A stretch of 64,000 nt of DNA, taken from assembly GCF_007829035.1 (NCBI RefSeq), contig NZ_VIVQ01000001.1, positions 744,001 through 808,000 on the forward strand. The letters run 5' to 3'. Numbering within the stretch: the first letter of the stretch is position 1; every line of letters starts with the position of its first letter. Below are positions 27,033 through 35,865 of this stretch, in pieces. Under the pieces are notes generated by a model. The model saw only the letters and a program-made list of their open reading frames with translations, was not told where the DNA came from and searched no databases. Made by a program: the position numbers and the translations under genes. The stretch comes from Rudaeicoccus suwonensis. GTDB lineage: Bacteria > Actinomycetota > Actinomycetes > Actinomycetales > Dermatophilaceae.

Positions 27033-28205
27033 ATGTCCGCCTTCGTCCACGAACCACGCGGCCTGGCGAAGTTTCACGCACCAGAGGTCGTCTTCGGCCC
27101 CGGCTCCCTCGCGGAGACCGGGTTCGCCGCGTTGCGTCTGGGCGCGCGTCGGCCCCTGGTGGTGACCGACCCGGGGATCACCGGGGCCGGGTGGGTGGAC
27201 CGGTTGTTGGGCGTCCTGCGTGGGAGTGGGCTCGTGCCGGTCGTATGGTCGGACATCACGCCGAATCCCAAGGACCACGAGGTGCGTTCGGCATACGTCG
27301 CATATGAGGAGCATGGCTGCGACGTGATCATCGGCATCGGCGGAGGGTCGTGTCTCGACGCCGCGAAGGGTGTCGCGGTGCTCGCCGGCAATGGTGGCGA
27401 CATCCTCGACTATCGCGGTGTCGACCAGTTGCACCACCCGATTCCGCCGACGCTGATGATCCCGACCACCTCGGGCACCGGCGCCGATGTGTCGCAATTT
27501 TGCATCGTCACCGACACCAGCCGCTCGGTGAAGGTCACCATCATGGGGCGCGCCCTGGTGCCGGACATCTCGATCACTGATCCGACCCTGCTGCGCACCA
27601 TGCCCGAATGGCTCAGTGCCGCAACGGGTCTCGACGCTCTCACCCACGGCATCGAGGCCTATGTGTCCCTGGCGCACAACCCGATCGCCGACCTGCACGC
27701 GCTGTCGGCGGTCGGTGGCGTGCTCGATCATCTGCCGGCGATGTTCGAGCACCCCGACGACATCGATGCCGGCGCGGGTATGGCGCAGGCCAGTCTCAAC
27801 GCCGGCCTCGCCTTCAGCAACGCGATCCTGGGTGCCACCCACGCCATGAGTCATCAGGTCGGTGGCTTGCTGGATGCCCCGCACGGCGTGATCAACGGGA
27901 TTCTGCTGCCGCACGTGATCCGTTACAACGCCCGCTCCGAGCCGCGCCGTTTCGGCGAAATCGCTCGTGCTGCAGGCATGTACGTCGATGGAATGCCCGG
28001 CGAGGAGGCGGCCGAACTACTCGCCGAGCGGGTCGAGAAGCTCGCCGCCACCCTCGGAGTGCCTGCTGGGCTCGGCGCGTTGGGCGTCACCCTCGAGGAC
28101 TGCCGGACCTTGTCGCGCACCACGCTCGAGGATGCCTGTTTGACGACCAATCCGCGTGCGGCGACGGCCGAGCAGATCCAGGAACTCTTCGAGGCTGCGT
28201 TGTGA
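27033..28205 (+). CDS. Iron-containing (group III) alcohol dehydrogenase
   Basis: About 390 residues. The NAD(P)-binding GGGS motif is IGIGGGSCLDAAKG (about 101-114). Metal ligands are Asp201 and His205 in GLDALTHGIEAYVS, and two histidines in ATHAMSHQVGGLLDAPHG near 271-285. It oxidises or reduces short alcohols or diols; annotations of relatives include 1,3-propanediol dehydrogenase and ErcA. It is coupled to the sensor kinase gene (4-bp overlap). In mycobacteria a similar gene stands beside the methanol dehydrogenase locus. A catalytic or a signalling (ErcA-like) role are both possible. Confidence 0.88.
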   Translation: MSAFVHEPRGLAKFHAPEVVFGPGSLAETGFAALRLGARRPLVVTDPGITGAGWVDRLLGVLRGSGLVPVVWSDITPNPKDHEVRSAYVAYEEHGCDVIIGIGGGSCLDAAKGVAVLAGNGGDILDYRGVDQLHHPIPPTLMIPTTSGTGADVSQFCIVTDTSRSVKVTIMGRALVPDISITDPTLLRTMPEWLSAATGLDALTHGIEAYVSLAHNPIADLHALSAVGGVLDHLPAMFEHPDDIDAGAGMAQASLNAGLAFSNAILGATHAMSHQVGGLLDAPHGVINGILLPHVIRYNARSEPRRFGEIARAAGMYVDGMPGEEAAELLAERVEKLAATLGVPAGLGALGVTLEDCRTLSRTTLEDACLTTNPRAATAEQIQELFEAAL

Positions 28206-29605
28206 GCGTAGATCTGGAGTCGTTGACCGGCATACGGTCCGGAAAACGTTCGTACTACAAGGAGTTCGTACGCTCCGACGAACGCCTGCACAGCACGCTG
28301 CGGTCGATGGAGTCCATCTCGCAGGCAGTGGTCCGCACTGTCGAAGGGCCGCGCGGGCTGCTCGACGAGGTCACCCGCGCAGCGCAGCAGCACCTCGACG
28401 CCGACTGGGCGATGCTGGTCATCGCCGACCACGAGTTCCCCGGCGCGCGGCCCCGCTGCATAGTGGTGACCCGCCAGCAGGAGGCCACCATCGACGAGGA
28501 GGAATTCCCGCCGGGTGCTGCCCGAGAGTTGATGGCGATTCGGGGTGGAGCGGTGCCGGGCAATCGTGCCCGCTGCGTCCGCGCACCGATGCGCCTGGAG
28601 GATCGCGTCGTCGGCATGCTCTCGGTGCGCCATCGGCTGGCGAGCGACCCTGAGGGTGCCGACCTCGCCGTGCTGCAGATTCTGGCGAACCAGGCGGCGG
28701 TCTCGCTGCACACCTCCGAGCAGTTCCAGAGCGGTCTGGCCCTGCACCGGCAGGCACAGCGGCTCAACGCCGAGACCGAGGTGCAGCGCCGCGACCTGTC
28801 CGAGCGGACCGCTGCCCTGCGCGCCGCAGAGCGCCAGTTGTTGGTCGCGGAGCAACGAGAGCTGGTCGAGGCAGAACGGCACCGGATCGCCCGCGAGCTG
28901 CACGACACCGTGACCCAGCAGGTGCTCTCGGTCGGTATGTCGCTGGAGATCGCCCGTGGCGAGGCAGCCGACCTGGGCGCTGACGGAGACGACCTGCAGC
29001 AGCAACTGGTGTCTGCCCGCGATCTCGCCGGTCGCGCTGTCGAGCAGTTGCGCCAGGCGATCTACTCCCTCTATCAACCGAACAGCGACCGGGTCCGGTC
29101 ACTGGAGGAGCTGCTGGACTCGCTGGTGACGCAATACCGCAGCGGCCTCGCGGTCCGGTTGCGGGTGAGCGGCGCGCAGGTCGAACTACCCGAGCCGGCG
29201 CGCCACGAACTGACGCGCGCCGCCGGAGAGGCGTTGTTCAACGCGGCCATGCACTCCCATGGCACCCGCGCCACGGTCCACCTGCGCCGCAGACCTGATG
29301 AGTTGATCCTGACCATCGACGACGACGGCGACGGCGATCCAGCCGACCTGCGCCGGCGGCTCAAGGTCACCGCCACCGCCCCCTGCGACGGTCGCCACCG
29401 GGGCTTGATCAACATGGCCGAGCGGATCACCCGGCTCGGCGGCACCATGAGCGTGCGTCGTGCGCGCATCGGGGGAGTGAGCGTGCGATTTCACCTGCCG
29501 TTGCCGGCCATGACGGTCAACGACCTGACCGATCCGGACCCGACTGACGTCGCCCTGGCCCACACCACCCTGACCGACACCATCGACGTACCAAAGGACA
29601 GCTGA
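28202..29605 (+). CDS. GAF-domain sensor histidine kinase (NarL-type partner)
   Basis: About 467 residues, no TM segments, hence cytosolic. A GAF domain (about residues 50-180) contains DADWAMLVIADHEF and the cofactor-side GMLSVRHRLASDPEG. A coiled-coil leads to the HisKA_3 motif RHRIARELHDTVTQQVLSVG with His near 234. The HATPase_c region includes AAGEALFNAAMHSHGTRATV and ends GLINMAERITRLGGTMSVRR. GTG 28202 overlaps the alcohol dehydrogenase stop by 4 bp, and the response regulator starts 1 bp inside its stop. It probably senses an alcohol or redox cue and controls the mdo/mycofactocin genes. Confidence 0.9.
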   Translation: MSVDLESLTGIRSGKRSYYKEFVRSDERLHSTLRSMESISQAVVRTVEGPRGLLDEVTRAAQQHLDADWAMLVIADHEFPGARPRCIVVTRQQEATIDEEEFPPGAARELMAIRGGAVPGNRARCVRAPMRLEDRVVGMLSVRHRLASDPEGADLAVLQILANQAAVSLHTSEQFQSGLALHRQAQRLNAETEVQRRDLSERTAALRAAERQLLVAEQRELVEAERHRIARELHDTVTQQVLSVGMSLEIARGEAADLGADGDDLQQQLVSARDLAGRAVEQLRQAIYSLYQPNSDRVRSLEELLDSLVTQYRSGLAVRLRVSGAQVELPEPARHELTRAAGEALFNAAMHSHGTRATVHLRRRPDELILTIDDDGDGDPADLRRRLKVTATAPCDGRHRGLINMAERITRLGGTMSVRRARIGGVSVRFHLPLPAMTVNDLTDPDPTDVALAHTTLTDTIDVPKDS

Positions 29606-30273
29606 TGATCGATCTGGCACCTGATGCCCGACAGGACACCGTCACCGTCGTGCTCGTCGATGATCACGCGGTGGTGCGGCAGGGCCTGCGCGTGATCCTC
29701 GAACGCGAGAGCGACCTGCGTGTCGTGGGTGAGGCGACCACTGCAGAGGAGGCACTCGCGGTGGTGCGGCACACCGACCCGTCGGTTGTCGTGCTCGACC
29801 TCAAACTGTCCGCGCAGAATGACGCCGAAGGCCTCTCCGTCTGTGCCGAGCTCACCCGCGCGCACCCACAGCTGGGTGTTCTCGTGTTCAGCACGTTCGC
29901 CGACGACCACCTCGTGCTCGACGCCGTGCGCGCGGGCGCGCGGGGATACGTCGTCAAGGATGTCGACACTTCTGCGCTGATCCACGCGATCCGCGATGTG
30001 CACAACGGCGACAGCGCCTTCGATTCGCGCAGCGCAGCGGCGATGGTGCGTGGGCTGAAGACACGTGACGACCCAGAGGACGGCCACCTCACCGAACGCG
30101 AGCGAGAGGTGTTGTCGCTGCTCGCGCACGGCAACTCCAACAAGGACATCGGCAAGCAGTTGTTCATCTCCGAGGCGACCGCGAAGTTCCACGTGGGCAA
30201 CATCCTGCGCAAGCTCGGCGTCTCCCGCAGAGCCGAAGCCGTGTATGCCGCAAGCAAACTCGGCGTCATCTGA
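29605..30273 (+). CDS. LuxR/NarL-family response regulator
   Basis: 222 residues. The receiver begins VTVVLVDDHAVVRQG, with Asp about 65 in VVVLDLKLS and Lys in GYVVKDVD. The LuxR output domain is LTEREREVLSLLAHGNSNKD and EATAKFHVGNILRKLGVSRR. It is translationally coupled to the GAF kinase (TGATG). NarL-type regulators bind short inverted heptamers, so the 7-bp inverted repeats between mdo and mftA are candidate targets. Tandem 25-bp repeats lie downstream. Confidence 0.92.
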   Translation: MIDLAPDARQDTVTVVLVDDHAVVRQGLRVILERESDLRVVGEATTAEEALAVVRHTDPSVVVLDLKLSAQNDAEGLSVCAELTRAHPQLGVLVFSTFADDHLVLDAVRAGARGYVVKDVDTSALIHAIRDVHNGDSAFDSRSAAAMVRGLKTRDDPEDGHLTEREREVLSLLAHGNSNKDIGKQLFISEATAKFHVGNILRKLGVSRRAEAVYAASKLGVI

Positions 30274-30338
30274 TCTGTCACGCCGACGCTGGTCGTGACG
30301 GGACGCACGCCATGATCTTGTCCCCGGTGATCCGCCGC

Positions 30339-30438
30339 GCGTCACCGCTCAATGACCCACCTGGCGTCACCGCTCAATGACCCACTTCGCGCCACCGCTC
30401 AATGACGCACCTGGCGCCACCGCTCAATGGTCGAGAAC
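30339..30438. repeat. 25-bp tandem repeat covering a stop codon
   Basis: GCGYCACCGCTCAATGA occurs at 30339, 30364, 30389 and 30414, an exact 25-bp period. The last unit contains the end of the minus-strand mftM gene, including its TGA stop (30424-30426, seen as TCA). The other three units carry the same TCA at the same place. The gap 30274-30423 contains nothing else. Confidence 0.85.
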
Positions 30439-31308
30439 CAGCCAGCCACCGTGAAACGAGTGCACGTCGAAGGCGCAGCCGCTGCGCCTACCCCAGTCGC
30501 GCAGGTCGTCCTCGTCGATGGTGCGCACGTGCCCGAAAGCTTCATCCGCCTCGGTCTCATAAGGCACCGCCACGACCACTCGACGCGCCGCGAGCCGCAG
30601 CGACTCGCGCAGCACGCGCTCGCCGTGCGCCGCGTCGAGGTGTTCCAGCAGGTGCACTGCCAGCACTGTGTCGACGCACCGGTCAGTCAGCGGCACGTGG
30701 CCGGCGTCGGCGACCAACGTTGTCAGAGGCGCTCCCAACCGTGGCGCGACCTGCTCGAGCAGCCGGACTGTGCCCTCACTGAAGTCGGATGCCGTCACGT
30801 CATGACCGCGTTCGGCCAGTCGCAGTGACAGAAATCCGAAGCAACAGCCCAGCTCAAGCACGCGGTGCCCGGCGACCAGATCGGCGGCGTGCTGGTGCAC
30901 GGGTGTGAAGTCGTCGACCCCGCCGGGCGGTGCGTCAGTCTGTGGTCCCTCCTTCTCACGGCGAATCGTGTTGCGGTAGTAGAGCTCCCACGCATCCAAC
31001 GGTTCGTCGGCCGAGGTCAGGACGACCCCGGTGAAGATGCGCTCGAACAGCTCCACGCCGCGCACCCAGCCCGGCTCGAACAATTGCGTGTTCAGGAGGC
31101 CGGTGAGATCGTCGTCCAGTTGATCGGGCCGCAACGTGTGCGTGACCAGCAGCCCGTCGTCGGCATACACCCCGAAGATCGGCGTGGTGGCGACGAGGCG
31201 AGCTTGCGCCGGAGCAGCGCCGCGCACGACGGTCACATAGCCGTCGTGATAGCGCCCACCCGGCGCGGCGGCCATCGGATCGATGGGCTGCTCGTCGATG
31301 GTGGTCAC
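30424..31308 (-). CDS. mftM: Probable mycofactocin oligosaccharide methyltransferase MftM
   Basis: About 294 residues. An N-terminal domain of about 125 residues is followed by a class I SAM methyltransferase: motif I VLELGCCFGFLSLRLAERGH, then DVTASDFSEG, LTTLVADAGHVPL and DTVLAVHLLEHLDAAHGE. MftM 2-O-methylates a glucose of the mycofactocin glycan in mycobacteria, where as I recall the gene also lies in the methanol dehydrogenase locus. GTG 31308 overlaps the VWA gene stop by 4 bp (GTGA), tying it to mdo-MoxR-VWA. The assignment rests on fold, length and position and is not proven; a generic small-molecule methyltransferase is the alternative. Confidence 0.75.
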   Translation of the reverse strand: MTTIDEQPIDPMAAAPGGRYHDGYVTVVRGAAPAQARLVATTPIFGVYADDGLLVTHTLRPDQLDDDLTGLLNTQLFEPGWVRGVELFERIFTGVVLTSADEPLDAWELYYRNTIRREKEGPQTDAPPGGVDDFTPVHQHAADLVAGHRVLELGCCFGFLSLRLAERGHDVTASDFSEGTVRLLEQVAPRLGAPLTTLVADAGHVPLTDRCVDTVLAVHLLEHLDAAHGERVLRESLRLAARRVVVAVPYETEADEAFGHVRTIDEDDLRDWGRRSGCAFDVHSFHGGWLVLDH

Positions 31309-32834
31309 GATGCCGACTCGTGCAGGTCGTAGGACAGCGTCTCCAGACCCTGAGTGCCGCGCACGACGTTGACGCGTTCGCAGTGCTCGGCATACAGCGG
31401 AAGATCGCACCGGCCCAGCGCCCAGGAATACCGCGGCTCGGGTGTCAACCACAACGTATGCCGCGCCCTGCGGGCGATCTCCTCGAACGCCCGCAGACCC
31501 GGGTCGTTGTTGTTGCCGCGGCCGTCGCCGAGCACCAGCACGGTGGTGCGTCGGTTGAGTGCGGACCCGTATTCCTCGAGGAAGTTCTCCATGACCGTGC
31601 CGTAGTCGGATTCTGCGTCTACATCCAGCGGGCCACCGCCGTCCGGGCCGGCCATGATCAGCGACAGCGCGCGGTCGAGGCGGTGCTCGGCGAACAGGTC
31701 GGTCACCTCGACCACGTCATCGACGAAACAGAAGGTTCGCACCGACGAAGCGATCGACTGCAAGCTGTGCACCAGTTGCAGGGTGAAGCGGGCCGTCGAC
31801 CGCACAGACAGCGAAACATCAGCAAGAACAAGCAGTTTCGGCCGGTCGTGCGTCTTTGCGACGGTGACGGGTCGGAAGGGCACGCCGTCGTACTTCATGT
31901 TGGTGCGCATGGTGCGCCGTGCGTCCACAGTGCCGGCGGCGGCGACCCGTCGGCGGGGACGCGGTGCCCCCTCCAGGTTCGCCAGGATGCGGCGCACGCT
32001 GGCCTCGATCGCGTATCGGTCGTGCTGGTCGACCAACTCCGCCGCGGCGGCATCGTGTGCACGCTGCTCGATCTCAGGGGACCCGGCGAGCAGCTTCTGC
32101 AGGTGATCGCGCAGTTTCTCCGGAAGGCCGGCAAGCAATGGTGCCAACGCTTTTCGCAGAGCATCGAGGTCGGGCGAGTCATCGTCGCGCAGTGCGTCGG
32201 GATCCTCTGTCTCGGCCAGCCAGCCGAGCAGTGCCATCTCCTGGGCCACGCTCAGTTCGGCATCGACCTCGAGGCCGGCCTGCGGCGCCAGTGTGCCGGG
32301 GACGCCCGGGTTGTGCAGACGCTTCGTGCTCAGCTGCACGCGCGCGGCCTGCGTCATGCTGTCCGATTGGTCGTTGGACAGCACGATTTCGTCGGTCGAG
32401 CTGGCCATGTCGAGCTTGTTGGCCTCCTGGTGCAGGTTGTACGACTGCGACAGATCCTCCGGTCGGAAGTAGTCGCGGATGTCGTCCGGCGCGCCGTGGG
32501 AGTGACCCTGCTCCGGGCTGTCGCCCGGGTCGTCGCCGAGGGTGAAACGCTCGAGTTCGCCTGTGTCACTGAGGTCGTCGTGCGCGTGGCCGTGCTCCTC
32601 CGGTTGCTCGACGACGGCACGCAGCCCGAAGAACGCATCGAAGACCTCGTCGAAGATCTCGACGTCGCGGCGGTCCTTGACCAGCGTCACGGCCAGCGTC
32701 GCGCGCAGCAGCTCCCGGTCACCGAGCAGTCCCGGCTGGGCCGCGGCACGCAGGGCGTCCAGCGACTCCGACACACTCACGCGCACTCCGAACAGCCGCA
32801 ACAGCCGGACGAATCGGAGGATGGCGGCCTCCAT
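31305..32834 (-). CDS. CoxE-like VWA domain protein
   Basis: 509 residues. The N-terminus LRFVRLLRLFGVRVSVSESL matches the CoxE-like family. A long acidic, low-complexity middle section leads to a von Willebrand A domain with MIDAS motif DVSLS in LVLADVSLSVRSTARFTLQL near 335. MoxR ATPase/VWA pairs act as chaperones that insert metals or mature enzymes (for example CoxD/CoxE for CO dehydrogenase). It starts 8 bp after the MoxR gene and overlaps mftM, between mdo and mftM. It therefore probably helps mature the Mdo dehydrogenase; this is inference. Confidence 0.85.
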   Translation of the reverse strand: MEAAILRFVRLLRLFGVRVSVSESLDALRAAAQPGLLGDRELLRATLAVTLVKDRRDVEIFDEVFDAFFGLRAVVEQPEEHGHAHDDLSDTGELERFTLGDDPGDSPEQGHSHGAPDDIRDYFRPEDLSQSYNLHQEANKLDMASSTDEIVLSNDQSDSMTQAARVQLSTKRLHNPGVPGTLAPQAGLEVDAELSVAQEMALLGWLAETEDPDALRDDDSPDLDALRKALAPLLAGLPEKLRDHLQKLLAGSPEIEQRAHDAAAAELVDQHDRYAIEASVRRILANLEGAPRPRRRVAAAGTVDARRTMRTNMKYDGVPFRPVTVAKTHDRPKLLVLADVSLSVRSTARFTLQLVHSLQSIASSVRTFCFVDDVVEVTDLFAEHRLDRALSLIMAGPDGGGPLDVDAESDYGTVMENFLEEYGSALNRRTTVLVLGDGRGNNNDPGLRAFEEIARRARHTLWLTPEPRYSWALGRCDLPLYAEHCERVNVVRGTQGLETLSYDLHESAS

Positions 32835-32842
32835 GACTCCTC

Positions 32843-34048
32843 CTAGAACGCCCGTTTGCGGGCGGCCTGCTTGGCGCCCGACGGGCCGGTGACGCCGCCG
32901 TAGTAGCCCTTGGCGTGGCGGCCGGGACGATCCTTGGACTGGCGCACCTGCCTGCCATCGGGCTCGTCATCCGAGGCTGCGCCCGCGCGGTCGACATGGT
33001 CGCCAGCGTCGGTGTGGACATGGTCGGCCGCATCGCCGTGCCCGTGCCCGTGGCCATGACCGTGGCCATGCCCATGGCCCGGAAGGTGTTCTGGCACGTG
33101 CGCATTCGGGTCGATCAACCGTGGCAGCGCAGCCCGCGCCATACCGAGGTCTCGCTCGTATTTCACGACGACGTTGAGGGTGTCCGACAGCACCTGCGCG
33201 GTGAGCTCCCCGGCGCCGAGCACGGCCAGCGTGCGCGCCCAGTCGATGGTCTCGGAGATGCTGGGTGCCTTGCGCAGATCGAGTTCGCGCAGCCCGCGCA
33301 CCACGTCGACGAGTTGCCGGGCGAGCGCGTCGTCAAGCCCAGTGTCCTTGGACCGGATGATCTCGAGCTCGCGCTCGGCATCGGGGTAGTCCAGAAACAG
33401 GTGCAGGCAGCGGCGTTTGAGGGCGGCCGACAGGTCGCGGGTGTTGTTGGACGTGAGGATCACATACGGCTGGTGGACGGCGCGCACGGTGCCGATCTCG
33501 GGAATGGAGATCTGGAACTCCGCGAGCAGTTCGAGCAGCACCGCCTCCAGCGCCTCGTCGGCGCGGTCGACCTCGTCGATCAGCAGCACGACCGGCTCCG
33601 GCGACATGATCGCCTCGAGCAGCGGTCGGTGGGCCAGAAAGCGGTCGGAAAAGAACACGCTGTCCTGGGCGGAGATCCGCTCGACGGCCTCGTCGAGGGT
33701 GTTGGTGTCGGCGATGACCGCGCCGATCTTCTCGCGCAGGATCTGCGTGTAGAGAAGCTGCTTGCCGTAGTCCCACTCGTACAGCGCCTTCGACTCGTCC
33801 TGGCCCTCGTAGCACTGCAGCCGCAGCATCCGTCGCCCGGTGACCTCGGCGAGCGTGCTGGCGAGCTGGGTCTTGCCGACACCGGCCGGCCCTTCGACCA
33901 GCAGTGGCTTGTCCAGCCGGCTCTGCAGGAAGACCGTGGTCGCCAGCGGGATGTCGGCCAGGTAGCCGGCGTCGCGAAGTTGCTCGCGGGCGTCTGCCAC
34001 ATCGTCGAAATCGGTTGTCTCAGAGATGTTCTCGGGCTGTGCTGCCAT
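32843..34048 (-). CDS. MoxR-type AAA+ ATPase with C-terminal His-Gly repeat
   Basis: About 401 residues. Walker A is GPAGVGKT (53-60), Walker B is PVVLLIDEVDRADEALEAVL near 150, sensor 1 is VILTSNNTRDL, and the arginine-finger region AALKRRCLHLFL follows. This is the MoxR family, which remodels or metallates client proteins with VWA partners. The unusual part is a (Gly-His)7 tract near residues 325-340, followed by further Asp/His-rich sequence and a basic tail ending KQAARKRAF. His-rich tracts bind Ni, Zn or Fe in HypB and UreE, so metal delivery is plausible. ATG 34048 has an AGAGGAAC ribosome site. It follows mdo by 113 bp. Confidence 0.88.
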   Translation of the reverse strand: MAAQPENISETTDFDDVADAREQLRDAGYLADIPLATTVFLQSRLDKPLLVEGPAGVGKTQLASTLAEVTGRRMLRLQCYEGQDESKALYEWDYGKQLLYTQILREKIGAVIADTNTLDEAVERISAQDSVFFSDRFLAHRPLLEAIMSPEPVVLLIDEVDRADEALEAVLLELLAEFQISIPEIGTVRAVHQPYVILTSNNTRDLSAALKRRCLHLFLDYPDAERELEIIRSKDTGLDDALARQLVDVVRGLRELDLRKAPSISETIDWARTLAVLGAGELTAQVLSDTLNVVVKYERDLGMARAALPRLIDPNAHVPEHLPGHGHGHGHGHGHGHGDAADHVHTDAGDHVDRAGAASDDEPDGRQVRQSKDRPGRHAKGYYGGVTGPSGAKQAARKRAF

Positions 34049-34161
34049 TGTTGTTCCTCTCGCGTGTGATGTGGCTCCGTGCCTGGTCGCGGATGCGGAT
34101 CGGACCGGGCCTGCGACGGGTGTCGCCGCGGACCCGGTCCGATTGCCAGGGAGGGGACCAC

Positions 34162-35454
34162 TCAGCTGAGCAGATCGTCCAGATCGCCGTTCATGCAGTG
34201 GTCGACGACCGGCGAGACGGTCTCGAAGGTGCACTCACGCAGGTTGCCCGGAGTGCACGCGTCGCCGAGGACGTGGTTGGTGATGCGAGCCACGTCGGCC
34301 TTGTCACCCTTGATCGTCTTGGCTTTGGTGTAGTACTCCGTCGGGCCCTGTCCGAGGCGGTTCTTGGAGTAGCTGTCGGCCGTGACGTCGACGAAGCGCT
34401 CGGGGATGCCCACGTCGCGCAGCAGCCGGATCGATGCGGCCAGAGCTGCGTCAGCCGCCTGCACGTCGGTCATGCCGTGCGTGTCGATGCCCATCACATC
34501 GGCGATGTCGGCGAAGCGCTTGTAGTTCGCCGCCATGTTGAACGCCCACACGCGCGGCAACGCGATCGCGTTGTTGAGCCCGTGGTGGGTGTCGTAGAAC
34601 GCGCTCACCGCGTGGCTGATGGAGTGGATGATGCCGAGACCACCGGAGTTGAAGGCCTGGGCGGCGATGTACTGCGCGTACATCATCCCCTCGCGACCGG
34701 CGAGATCCTGACCGTTCCACACGGCGGCGCGCAGGTTCTCCGCGGTCAGCCGGATGGCGTGCAGGGCATTGCCGAGGGAGGGCTGGAAGTTCAGCCGCGA
34801 GACATAGGGCTCACTGGCGTGCGCCAGCACGTCGAAGCCGCACTGTGCGGTGTAGTCGACAGGGCAGTCGAAATACAGCACCGGGTCGTCGATGGCCAGC
34901 GAGGTGACCGACGCATCGTCGAATGCCACGTATTTGTGCGGCTGTTCGGGGTCGGTCGTGGTGTCGGTGATGACATACGCCCACGACGTCTCCGAGCCGG
35001 TGCCGGCCGTGGTCGACACCGCGATGTGCGGAGGGTTGTTCGGGTTCTCGGACATGTTGAAGCCCTCGAACTCGTTGACGCTGCGGCCGTCGTGAGCGAC
35101 CGACACCCGGGCGCCCTTGCAGGCGTCGTGGCTCGAGCCGCCGCCGATGGACACGAAGGAGTCGCACTTGTTGTCCTGGTACAGGGCCACGGCATCCATG
35201 ACGTTGTAGTCCTTGGGGTTGGACTCGACCTTGTCGTAGACCACGACCTCCAAGCCGTGGTACTTCATCGACTCGACGATCTTGTGCACGATGTCGGTGC
35301 CACGCAGGCCCGACGTCATCACCAGTGTCTTCTTGAAGCCCATCTTCAGGGCCTCGGGACCGATCATCTCGTGGGCGCCGGGTCCCATGAGCGCCCGCGG
35401 GAACGGGTGGAATTCCTTGATCGGGAACGGCTTGAGCAGCTCGTCTACCTGCAT
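34162..35454 (-). CDS. mdo: NDMA-dependent methanol dehydrogenase (nicotinoprotein, Fe-ADH family)
   Basis: 430 residues, the length expected of Mdo/Mno methanol:NDMA oxidoreductases of Amycolatopsis, Rhodococcus and Mycobacterium. FVSIGGGSSHDACKGARVSV (near 104-123) is the dinucleotide site, which in this family holds a tightly bound NADPH. Metal ligands lie in GFDVLAHASEPYVS and IIHSISHAVSAFYDTHHGLN. The first residues, MQVDELLKPFPIKEFHPFPR, are typical of the methanol group. Electrons pass to mycofactocin rather than free NAD. A strong AAGGAGG lies 7 bp before ATG 35454. It heads the operon mdo-MoxR-VWA-mftM, divergent from mftA. Confidence 0.92.
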   Translation of the reverse strand: MQVDELLKPFPIKEFHPFPRALMGPGAHEMIGPEALKMGFKKTLVMTSGLRGTDIVHKIVESMKYHGLEVVVYDKVESNPKDYNVMDAVALYQDNKCDSFVSIGGGSSHDACKGARVSVAHDGRSVNEFEGFNMSENPNNPPHIAVSTTAGTGSETSWAYVITDTTTDPEQPHKYVAFDDASVTSLAIDDPVLYFDCPVDYTAQCGFDVLAHASEPYVSRLNFQPSLGNALHAIRLTAENLRAAVWNGQDLAGREGMMYAQYIAAQAFNSGGLGIIHSISHAVSAFYDTHHGLNNAIALPRVWAFNMAANYKRFADIADVMGIDTHGMTDVQAADAALAASIRLLRDVGIPERFVDVTADSYSKNRLGQGPTEYYTKAKTIKGDKADVARITNHVLGDACTPGNLRECTFETVSPVVDHCMNGDLDDLLS

Positions 35455-35579
35455 GTCCGACCTCCTTGAGGGTCTGGGAGTGCTCGGACCGTACGACCGC
35501 CTCAGCCTCCTTCGTAAGGGTGGGACGCCAAGACTCGCCGACCTCGCGGTGCTCGCCCTCACCGATCGCGTCCGGCCAC

Positions 35580-35668
35580 CCTGGCCGTTCGGCCAGGTAG
35601 CCGCGCAGGCCCTCTCCGAACGGCTAGTTCGGACTGGCCTTGCTACCCGGTTTCGTTGCGCCGCAACG
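35580..35668. promoter_or_regulatory. Three inverted repeats in the mdo/mftA divergent region
   Basis: Three perfect inverted repeats with 7-bp arms stand in a row: CCTGGCC-gttc-GGCCAGG (35580-35597), TCCGAAC-ggcta-GTTCGGA (35615-35633) and CGTTGCG-c-CGCAACG (35654-35668). They sit 75-214 bp before mftA and 126 bp or more from the mdo start, inside the 288-bp gap 35455-35742. They are candidate sites for the island's LuxR-type regulator or another repressor. No TetR-type mftR lies in the window. Confidence 0.55.
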
Positions 35669-35742
35669 GCATTAGCGTCGAAGTGCATCGCAGAACCGAT
35701 GCTCTCCCGACCACGGGCGAAACCCTGAAGAAGGTGGCCAGC

Positions 35743-35865
35743 ATGACTGAGAAGGATCCGCAGGCACAGGACGCGGTGCAGCCGCAGGACGTCACGTCGG
35801 AACAGGTCGTCGAGGACACCCTCGTCGAGGACGTGTCGATCGACGGAATGTGCGGCGTGTACTGA
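35743..35865 (+). CDS. mftA: Mycofactocin precursor peptide MftA
   Basis: 40 residues. The acidic leader (EQVVEDTLVEDVS) precedes the family-diagnostic C-terminus IDGMCGVY. In the known pathway the terminal Val-Tyr is decarboxylated and crosslinked by MftC, then released by MftE as AHDP and converted by MftD to pre-mycofactocin. ATG 35743 is used; AAGAAGGTGG upstream is a workable ribosome site. The stop overlaps the mftB start (TGATG), so the two are coupled. Confidence 0.97.
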   Translation: MTEKDPQAQDAVQPQDVTSEQVVEDTLVEDVSIDGMCGVY

